Shown: piece after piece, positions 57,789-64,000 of the stretch
Position numbering within the stretch: position 1 is the stretch's first letter
How the letters are laid out: each line of letters opens with the position of its first letter
Assembly: GCA_965243755.1 (NCBI GenBank)
Contig: CBDEVW010000002.1
Coordinates: forward strand, 930,001-994,000
Reading direction: 5' to 3'
Source of the DNA: JANSWY01 sp965243755
GTDB lineage: Bacteria > Bacteroidota > Bacteroidia > Cytophagales > Cyclobacteriaceae
DNA: 64,000 nucleotides
The notes under the pieces: model-generated
The model's input: only the letters and a program-made list of their open reading frames with translations
Told to the model about the DNA's origin: nothing
The model's database searches: none
Position numbers and translations under genes: made by a program

Positions 57789-58397
57789 ATGGAAAAACGG
57801 AACAAGGAGTGGTCTGCCATAGCAATCATGGTGTGTTTATTCATGATTAGCTCATTTACATTGAATGCTCAATCAGACAAAAAATCAGAATTAGCTTTAT
57901 TAAGTATAAGTGCAACCCCGGGAGTTGAGAATACCTCATTCGAACTTCTTTTCGAAACAGATAGCCTGAATATACAAGGGCATGCACAAACTCATCTGGA
58001 AGGCTATGACAGTCTTTCGCTCTCTTCATATGAAATGATCGATTCAGAAGACGGTCCTTTATTGAAGATCAAAGGATACATGATCAATAAAGAGGATAAT
58101 CATATGCTGCGATGGGTTTCTGCAGTAAATTATACAGCAATCCCAAAAAACTTATTAAGCAATGTGACTTCAGCTAAATTCATTCAGTTCGCTGCTTATT
58201 ATAAACTTGATCATGCCATTGCAGGGTTAAAATTCTTTGAGGGTTTTGATATCGAGATTATTGAGATTGATGGCATGTATAAACTGGTGGCACCTTACAA
58301 TAAGGACGAATTTAAAAAAGCCAGGACTAAGTATGCCGAGTACAACATTTGGCCTGTAAGTTATCAGGAAGCTCACATCGTAGAAGCTGATTATTAA
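57789..58397 (+). CDS. Secreted protein of unknown function
   Basis: This 202-residue protein starts with a signal peptide (AIAIMVCLFMISSFTLNAQ). The mature part has no Cys, no membrane segment and no family motif that I recognise; it is a mix of beta strands (LALLSISATPGVENTSFELLFETDSL) and helical segments near the end (KDEFKKARTKYAEYN). It has its own candidate promoter and lies 95 bases before the M1 peptidase gene. Its role is unknown. Confidence 0.7.
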   Translation: MEKRNKEWSAIAIMVCLFMISSFTLNAQSDKKSELALLSISATPGVENTSFELLFETDSLNIQGHAQTHLEGYDSLSLSSYEMIDSEDGPLLKIKGYMINKEDNHMLRWVSAVNYTAIPKNLLSNVTSAKFIQFAAYYKLDHAIAGLKFFEGFDIEIIEIDGMYKLVAPYNKDEFKKARTKYAEYNIWPVSYQEAHIVEADY

Positions 58398-58424
58398 AAT
58401 AACAAGTCAGTAAGTTCGTTTATA

Positions 58425-58432
58425 TAGATTTG
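58425..58432 (+). promoter_or_regulatory. Candidate -7 promoter element of the M1 peptidase gene
   Basis: TAGATTTG matches TAnnTTTG, 60 bases before the ATG at 58493. No -33 TTG was found at the proper distance. Confidence 0.35.
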
Positions 58433-58492
58433 TACAAGGTGCAACTCCCGTAGATGTTTTTGCATCTTTTCCACAAATCAATTCCGTCACTG

Positions 58493-61420
58493 ATGAAAAC
58501 TTACTTACTGACAACTATTTGTATTCTACTTACTTTCATTTTAAATGGTCAGGATTCATACTTTCAACAAGAGGTAAACTACAAGATTGCCGTTGAATTA
58601 GATGATGAAAACCACTTTCTCTACGGCTTTGAGCAGGTAGAATATCAAAACAACTCCGATCAGGACTTAGATTTCATCTATTTTCATCTGTGGCCGAATG
58701 CGTACAAACACAACCAAACGGCTTTTGCAAAACAACAGGTGAGGTCGGGATCTCAGGGTTTCTATTTTACTTCTGATAAATACCGTGGTTACATCGACAG
58801 TCTTGACTTTAAAGTCAATGGTGAGAAAGTTGAGACCAATGTCGATCCGAAAAACCCTGACATAATCAAATTGGTGTTGAATCAACCACTAAATGCAGGT
58901 GGACAGATTATAATCACTACACCATTCCGTGTGAAGATTCCATTTTCCTTTAGTCGGCTGGGCCATATCAAGCAGCAATATCAACTAACTCAATGGTACC
59001 CAAAACCTGCTGTTTTCGATAAAAATGGCTGGCACCCTATGCCTTATCTGGATATGGGGGAGTTTTATTCGGAATTTGGAACTTTTGATGTTTCCATTAC
59101 AGTGCCACAAAACTACGTAGTAGGTGCAACCGGTATACTCCAAAACAGTGAGGAAGTAGCATTTCTTGATAGCCTGTCAACACAAAATGAGGCAATGGAG
59201 CAGGATAATGATCCGCGGAAACAGCATCCACCTTCAAGTTCCACAACCAAAATACTTAGGTATGTTCAGGATAATGTACATGATTTTGCATGGTTTGCTG
59301 ACAAAAGGTATCTGGTGAAATCAGGTAAAGCGAAATTGCCTTCCGGTAGGACAGTGAAATTATATGCACTTTACAACAAGCAAAATAAAGAAGTTTGGAA
59401 AGATATTATTGAATACATGCACGATGGAATACTTTTTTATTCCAGGACAGTTGGAGAATACCCTTATGAGGTGGCAACCGTAGTAGATGGTGCACTGAGT
59501 GCCGGTGCAGGCATGGAGTATCCAACCATTACAGTCCTTGGTGCAGAAAGTCCTGTTTTGTTGGAGTTGGTTACCGTTCACGAACTTGGACACAACTGGT
59601 TTTATGGTATACTCGCTAGCAATGAAAGGATAAATACCTGGATGGATGAAGGATTTAATTCTTTTGTGGAGCAGCGGTATTTTGCTGAAAAATATCCGGA
59701 CAGGGGTCTTATGGGAACTGATCCCCACAACACGGCAACTTTTGGCGGGAAAATGGCCAGATTCTTCAATGTATCTACCACTCCAATTGACCAACTTTAT
59801 GGAATCGCTTACAAGGCAGTCACTGCCGCGGGTAAGGACCAGCCAATGCAGACGCACGCTGATGAATTCACCCCAATCAACTACGGCATTATTAACTATC
59901 AAAAAACTGCTGCTCTGTTGCGATATCTGCAAAATTACCTGGGAGAAGAATTGTTTGATGAGTGTATGATGGCCTATTACAATCAATGGAAATTCAGACA
60001 TCCTGGACCTGCGGATGTGCGAAAAGTATTCGAGACAATAGCCAACCAGGATCTTTCATGGTTTTTTGATGATTTTGTACAAACTACCAAAGGACTGGAA
60101 TACAAAATAAAAGGCATTTCCCGTACTGATGAAGGCTATGAGCTTTCAATCAAAAATACAGGAGAAATTCCGGGACCAGTTGAAATAGGCACTTTTTCCA
60201 ATGGAACGCTTCTTAATTCTCAATGGTATCCGGGATTCACTGGTGAAAAGGCTATCTCAGTCAGTACCTCAGAACCAGTGCAATCATTTTTAATAGATCC
60301 TGGTTTTAGCATGCCGGATATCAATGTGCATAACAATTCTATCAAAACAAGTGGAATGTTTAAAAAGGGTCAGCCCATAAAGCTCAAGTTTGTTGGCGCT
60401 GTTGACTATCCGGATAAGCAGTCTGTTTATTGGTTACCTACAGTGGGTTTTAATACCAATGACAATTTCATGGTGGGGGCCGCATTTTACAATAGCCTGA
60501 TCCCTGAGAAACGGCTAAGGTATATTCTGATGCCCATGTATAGCTTTGGGCTTGAAAAGCATGCCGGATTATACGATATCGCATATCACTGGAAAACTAA
60601 AAAATTCAGACGAGTTGAATGGGGAGCTCAGTTCAAGGATTTTGCGGGGTATCAAAAGTACATGACCGATCTAACATTTGAATTGAATCAGCAAAAACCA
60701 GCTACCGACGCAGATCAAACCATTACTGTTTCACAATCTTATATAGAGGCTGATCAGTCTCATCTTCCACTATACAGGAGTTCGGATTTTTTTACTTCCG
60801 TAGAATATTATCGTGTGAAGAGTAATGCACTAAGAAGGATATCACTTCAGGCGTCAATTACTTCGAATTTGGAAGAGTTTACGGTAGTTCAGACCAGTTT
60901 CAAGTGGGGGAAAACCTACATGAGAGGCCGTAGATTTGATTTGCGATTATATGCTGGTGCATTTTTACCAGGTGAAGATGTAGCTCCTGTTTATCAACTC
61001 AACTTTTCAGGAAGCCCCGATTACCAGATGAATGATCTGTTTTTGGATAGAGCGCAATCATCATCAAGCCTGGCCATTTTATCAAAGCAAACCGACTTAC
61101 AGCAAGGTGGCTTTAGAGGTTATGTTAACGAGACCAGTGATGTTGGGATAGTGACATGCAATTTTCAAATTGATATCCCAGGAGCCAAAATGTTTGAGTT
61201 CTTTGTCGATGGAGGATTGGACCTGGATGAGTTCAACACTTATTACAGTACCGGACTCAGTCTTAATTTCAGGAATATATTTTATTTACACCTGCCACTT
61301 GTGGGAAGTAATTATAATGACAACCTGCCTGAAGATTTTAATGAATTCAGAGACAATATCAGATTTACACTTAAGCTCAATTCACTGAATCCGTATTCCA
61401 TAGTCAGGGGTATTTTTTAA
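58493..61420 (+). CDS. Secreted M1 family metallopeptidase
   Basis: The ATG at 58493 gives a signal peptide (LLTTICILLTFILNGQ); an ATG 39 bases upstream adds residues without a match. The protein is 975 residues. The N-terminal beta domain contains NNSDQDLDFIYFHLWPNAYKH. The catalytic domain has GAGMEYP (the GAMEN-like exopeptidase motif) and VTVHELGHNWFYGILASNERINTWMDEGFNSF, the zinc HExxH plus the second Glu 18 residues on. The long C-terminal half ends in beta-strands that suggest an outer-membrane barrel-like or surface domain (LGSNYND region). It may trim peptides at the cell surface. Confidence 0.9.
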   Translation: MKTYLLTTICILLTFILNGQDSYFQQEVNYKIAVELDDENHFLYGFEQVEYQNNSDQDLDFIYFHLWPNAYKHNQTAFAKQQVRSGSQGFYFTSDKYRGYIDSLDFKVNGEKVETNVDPKNPDIIKLVLNQPLNAGGQIIITTPFRVKIPFSFSRLGHIKQQYQLTQWYPKPAVFDKNGWHPMPYLDMGEFYSEFGTFDVSITVPQNYVVGATGILQNSEEVAFLDSLSTQNEAMEQDNDPRKQHPPSSSTTKILRYVQDNVHDFAWFADKRYLVKSGKAKLPSGRTVKLYALYNKQNKEVWKDIIEYMHDGILFYSRTVGEYPYEVATVVDGALSAGAGMEYPTITVLGAESPVLLELVTVHELGHNWFYGILASNERINTWMDEGFNSFVEQRYFAEKYPDRGLMGTDPHNTATFGGKMARFFNVSTTPIDQLYGIAYKAVTAAGKDQPMQTHADEFTPINYGIINYQKTAALLRYLQNYLGEELFDECMMAYYNQWKFRHPGPADVRKVFETIANQDLSWFFDDFVQTTKGLEYKIKGISRTDEGYELSIKNTGEIPGPVEIGTFSNGTLLNSQWYPGFTGEKAISVSTSEPVQSFLIDPGFSMPDINVHNNSIKTSGMFKKGQPIKLKFVGAVDYPDKQSVYWLPTVGFNTNDNFMVGAAFYNSLIPEKRLRYILMPMYSFGLEKHAGLYDIAYHWKTKKFRRVEWGAQFKDFAGYQKYMTDLTFELNQQKPATDADQTITVSQSYIEADQSHLPLYRSSDFFTSVEYYRVKSNALRRISLQASITSNLEEFTVVQTSFKWGKTYMRGRRFDLRLYAGAFLPGEDVAPVYQLNFSGSPDYQMNDLFLDRAQSSSSLAILSKQTDLQQGGFRGYVNETSDVGIVTCNFQIDIPGAKMFEFFVDGGLDLDEFNTYYSTGLSLNFRNIFYLHLPLVGSNYNDNLPEDFNEFRDNIRFTLKLNSLNPYSIVRGIF

Positions 61421-61451
61421 TAAGCAAAATTTCTTAAGCATTCATTGGTTG

Positions 61452-61476
61452 TTGGCCAAACTGAAGGGATGGCCAA
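61452..61476. other. Inverted repeat downstream of the M1 peptidase
   Basis: TTGGCCA and TGGCCAA are perfect 7-bp complements with an 11-base spacer, 31 bases after the M1 stop. There is no T-run, so it is at best a weak terminator or an operator. Confidence 0.4.
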
Positions 61477-61570
61477 GAAATATTTGCAAAATAACTAATT
61501 GATCAGGCGATAATATTGGATATTTTAAAATAAAGTGTCAAATATTTTGCTAATTCTCCTTTCTATTTAT

Positions 61571-61599
61571 AAATTGGTTGACCAGTTTTTGGTAATCCA
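61571..61599. promoter_or_regulatory. Double TGGT-N2-ACCA operator before the alginate lyase gene
   Basis: TGGTTGACCA (61575-61584) is a perfect palindrome and TGGTAATCCA (61590-61599) a partial one, 15 bases apart. The 25-base segment matches 63718-63742 at 21 of 25 bases. TGGT-ACCA half-sites are the usual target of GntR/FadR-type regulators. Confidence 0.65.
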
Positions 61600-61627
61600 G
61601 AAAATGTAACCTAAACCTTTAAATAAA

Positions 61628-63568
61628 ATGAATATTAAAACACCCCATGCAGGGTATCGCCTAAAGGGCCTTACTCTGGGAATTTTATTATGTTTTGTGG
61701 GCTGGAGTTGTGAAGAGGAAATTGATTTGGCAAATATGTCATTAGAAGAAAAATCGGCAGCCGGAGATCAGGTAAGTATCTCCAATGCAGGATTCGAAAG
61801 TAATTGGTCCGGATGGAATGACACTGATCCATCTGCGATCTCCGGAAGTTCAAATTCCGGAACTAAATCTGCGAAGATCACAGGATCTTCTGGCAGGTTT
61901 GAGCAAACTGTAAATGTAAGTGCTAATACCAATTATACCCTTCAGGCTTATGTACTGGATCAGGGTAAAATTGGTGTAATAGCAGGAAGTAACGACTATA
62001 ATCAAACGGTGAACAATACCAATTGGGAAGCAGTATCTGTTAGTTTCAATTCGGGATCCTCTACTTCTGTAACAATCTATGGTGCATATGGAGGAGGAGA
62101 AGGAAGATTCGATGATTTCACATTGACAGAAGGTTCGAGCGGTTCGTCCGGCAGTAGCCAGCTGATACCGGTGAGTGTTTCTGCTAACGGAGATGATGGA
62201 AATGTTCCTGCGAATACGCTGGATGGTGATTTTGGGACAAGATGGTCTTCCAATGGATACACCGGCAAATACATCACTTATGACCTTGGTTCAAACAAGT
62301 CAGTTTCAAGCATGAAGATCGCCTGGTACAAAGGTGACCAAAGACAAGCCTACTTTAAAATACGCGTGGGTACCTCTACAGCCAGTATGAGCACGGTATA
62401 TGATGCCAGTACCACAGGTAGTAGCGGAAATACCACAGGATTGGAAACTTACGAGTTCAGTCCTGTAACCGCCAGATACGTAAGAGTGTCAGGTTTTGGT
62501 AACTCAAGCAATTCATGGAACAGCATTACAGAAGCCGAGATCTATGGTGATGGAGGTGGATCGGGAGATACTACTCCTCCTGGTCCTGTAACTGGCCTTA
62601 GTGCCAGCGCTGGTGATGGTTCCGTAAGTCTAAGCTGGAGTAACCCGGGAGATTCAGACTTTAGTCATGTGATCATTAGCTACTCTGGTGGTAATATTAA
62701 TACTTCCAGTCAATCAAGAACTATCACAGGACTTACCAATGGCACCTCTTATACCTTTACTGTTACCGCTTATGATAACGCTGGTAACGCTTCAAGTGGA
62801 AGTGCTGTAAGTGCAACTCCACAGGGAGGAGGTAGTCAACCCGGGCAAACTAACCTTGCCAATTGGAAACTGACTTTACCGGTAAGTAATTCCAGTGGGT
62901 CACTATCAGGTGGTGCCGGAGATGCTTATGAGGTTCCCGCAACAACATTGGCTGGATGGACCAGCAATAGTGCCATTCCTAATGCGCTGGAGCCATATTT
63001 CTCCTATAATTCTTCGGGTAACATGGAATTCTATTGCCTGTACACAGGAATAACCACTTCCAGTAATACACAGAATTCAAGGACTGAGCTAAGAGAAATG
63101 ATTACCGGTACCGACAACCAGTATAACTGGACTTTGGGAGAAGGTGGTGTAATGGAAGGAAGATTCAGAGTGAAGGATCTCAACAATGCTTCCAAATTGT
63201 TTGCTATGCAGATCCACGGTAAAGCACCAGTTTCCAAGCCATTATTGAAGATTATCTGGGACAATGGGAAAATCAGAGCGCTTAGAAAAATTAATAGCGG
63301 TGGTTCCTGGGTAGATGATGAGGATACCAGTACCAGAGTAAATGTAAGTGCAAATGAATGGGTAAAAGTAAAAATTACATGTAGCACTTCACAACTTCGG
63401 GTTGATGTAAATGATCAGGAAATGATCACATGGACTGACGGGTTGGTAGATGACTGGGGAACCAGTAATACATTTTACTTTAAAGCAGGAAATTATCTGC
63501 AACATCATGATGTAGATGAAGGACATAGCGCGGTAGTAGAATACGACTATGTCTATATAACGCACTAG
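61628..63568 (+). CDS. PL7 alginate lyase, modular lipoprotein
   Basis: This lipoprotein (LLCFVGWSC, Cys near residue 28) cleaves alginate. After about 20 residues comes a carbohydrate-binding-like beta domain (residues 45-170: ISNAGFESNWSGWNDTD). A discoidin/CBM32-type domain follows (residues 180-310: TLDGDFGTRWSSNGYTGKYITYDLG), then a fibronectin type III domain (320-400: PPGPVTGLSASAGDGSVSLSW) and the PL7 catalytic domain (410-646). The PL7 motifs are SRTELREM, MQIHGK and FYFKAGNYLQ. The QIH form points to poly-G or mixed MG preference. The gene ends at a terminator and is followed by a GntR-type regulator gene. Confidence 0.9.
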   Translation: MNIKTPHAGYRLKGLTLGILLCFVGWSCEEEIDLANMSLEEKSAAGDQVSISNAGFESNWSGWNDTDPSAISGSSNSGTKSAKITGSSGRFEQTVNVSANTNYTLQAYVLDQGKIGVIAGSNDYNQTVNNTNWEAVSVSFNSGSSTSVTIYGAYGGGEGRFDDFTLTEGSSGSSGSSQLIPVSVSANGDDGNVPANTLDGDFGTRWSSNGYTGKYITYDLGSNKSVSSMKIAWYKGDQRQAYFKIRVGTSTASMSTVYDASTTGSSGNTTGLETYEFSPVTARYVRVSGFGNSSNSWNSITEAEIYGDGGGSGDTTPPGPVTGLSASAGDGSVSLSWSNPGDSDFSHVIISYSGGNINTSSQSRTITGLTNGTSYTFTVTAYDNAGNASSGSAVSATPQGGGSQPGQTNLANWKLTLPVSNSSGSLSGGAGDAYEVPATTLAGWTSNSAIPNALEPYFSYNSSGNMEFYCLYTGITTSSNTQNSRTELREMITGTDNQYNWTLGEGGVMEGRFRVKDLNNASKLFAMQIHGKAPVSKPLLKIIWDNGKIRALRKINSGGSWVDDEDTSTRVNVSANEWVKVKITCSTSQLRVDVNDQEMITWTDGLVDDWGTSNTFYFKAGNYLQHHDVDEGHSAVVEYDYVYITH

Positions 63569-63586
63569 TTCAATTTGATGGATGAT

Positions 63587-63624
63587 ACTCCTTGTCAACA
63601 ATGTTTGGCAAGGAGTTGATTTTT
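63587..63624 (+). terminator. Rho-independent terminator of the alginate lyase gene
   Basis: ACTCCTTG and CAAGGAGT form a perfect 8-bp stem around a 14-base loop, followed by TGATTTTT. It lies 18 bases after the lyase stop. Confidence 0.78.
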
Positions 63625-63717
63625 GCAAGAGTGAAAATAACGAAACGATAAAACGGTATGGGATAGAAAAACGAACGAATTAACGCTATAAAATTGAAAA
63701 TTTCCGTGGACCTTCGT

Positions 63718-63746
63718 AAATTGGTCAACCAGTTGATGGTAAACTA
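63718..63746. promoter_or_regulatory. Double TGGT-N2-ACCA operator before the GntR-type gene
   Basis: TGGTCAACCA (63722-63731) is a perfect-type palindrome of TGGT-N2-ACCA, and TGGTAAACTA (63737-63746) a partial second site at the same 15-base offset as before the lyase gene. It ends 12 bases before the regulator ATG, fitting autoregulation. Confidence 0.65.
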
Positions 63747-63758
63747 AGTGAAAAGCAA

Positions 63759-64000
63759 ATGGCGAAAGAAATATTAAATAACTTCAAGGAGATAGTCATC
63801 GAAAAGCCGGTGGATAAGATCATTAATCAGATTAAAGAACTTATTTCCACAGGGCAACTAAAGGCTGGTGATAAACTTCCTTCAGAAAGAATGTTAAGTG
63901 AGAAGTTTGGGGTTGGTAGAACATATGTAAGGGATGCCATTAGAAAACTTGAGTTTTACGGAATTCTTAAAACGCTTCCACAAAGTGGAACGGTGGTGGC
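63759..64000 (+). CDS. GntR/FadR family transcriptional regulator, 3' truncated by window edge
   Basis: The 80 visible residues are a GntR-type winged helix: EKPVDKIINQIKELISTGQL then AGDKLPSERMLSEKFGVGRTYVRDAIRKLEFYGILKT and the start of the beta-wing QSGTVV. The spacing GDKLPSER and VRDAIRKLE is that of the FadR/UxuR branch, whose members answer to sugar acids or fatty acyl-CoA. Next to a PL7 lyase, the natural ligand would be an alginate breakdown product such as KDG, but this is inference. The matching operators at 61571-61599 and 63718-63746 predict control of the lyase and itself. The ligand-binding domain lies outside the window. Confidence 0.88.
   Translation, partial: MAKEILNNFKEIVIEKPVDKIINQIKELISTGQLKAGDKLPSERMLSEKFGVGRTYVRDAIRKLEFYGILKTLPQSGTVV

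Overview
The window comes from a Bacteroidota chromosome, most likely a marine member of the Cytophagales. The evidence is a type IX secretion (T9SS) type-B sorting domain beside a PorP/SprF gene, a FecI/FecR/STN-TonB receptor set, several TAnnTTTG-type -7 promoter elements, a short LID-less adenylate kinase and a modular PL7 alginate lyase. Base composition is moderately AT-rich throughout. There are no rRNA or tRNA genes, no CRISPR array and no insertion sequence. Most of the window is ordinary chromosomal core, with several accessory modules.

Layout. Positions 1-6.7 kb hold an aminotransferase (5' cut), a heptose-phosphate kinase, a hybrid sensor kinase, hemE, the serine dehydratase alpha subunit and a small membrane protein. 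From 6.7 to 14.4 kb come upp, an M42 peptidase, hpt, adk, obg, a GH13 lipoprotein, and grpE-dnaJ behind what looks like a sigma-54 promoter. From 14.4 to 27.2 kb lie housekeeping genes: YhhN, MFS, prfB with a programmed frameshift, ilvE, PduO, an ABC ATPase, SemiSWEET/DeoR, VOC, an alkyltransferase-like protein, a sodium:solute symporter, clpS and recR. From 26.5 to 28.5 kb there is a metal-handling set: a CX5R phosphatase, an HMA-DUF4396 membrane protein and an HMA-AraC regulator.

From 28.9 to 41.1 kb there is a four-gene surface operon: a 2517-residue fibre-like protein with about 39 near-identical repeats, a T9SS type-B CTD protein, PorP/SprF, and a TPR/beta-propeller/OmpA/LysM-like anchor. 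A secreted TPR-CHAT protease converges on it (41.1-44.1 kb). From 44.1 to 48.2 kb follows a light/DNA-repair module: a photolyase-related protein, a GbsR-type regulator, an ECF sigma factor and a DASH cryptochrome. A 28-bp operator-like sequence is shared upstream of the regulator and the sigma factor. From 48.2 to 51.6 kb there is a cation-chloride-cotransporter-like permease and a secreted M57-like metalloprotease. From 51.7 to 57.2 kb there is a FecIR-type surface-signalling locus with a divergent DUF4382 lipoprotein, and from 57.8 to 61.4 kb a secreted unknown and an M1 peptidase. The end (61.6-64 kb) starts an alginate-use locus: a PL7 lyase and a GntR/FadR-type regulator (3' cut), each preceded by matching double TGGT-N2-ACCA-type operators.

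The strongest candidates for new biology are the repeat-fibre/T9SS operon with its neighbouring CHAT protease, the photolyase-GbsR-ECF module with its shared operator, and the paired alginate-locus operators. All functions are read from sequence patterns and family knowledge; no searches were run.
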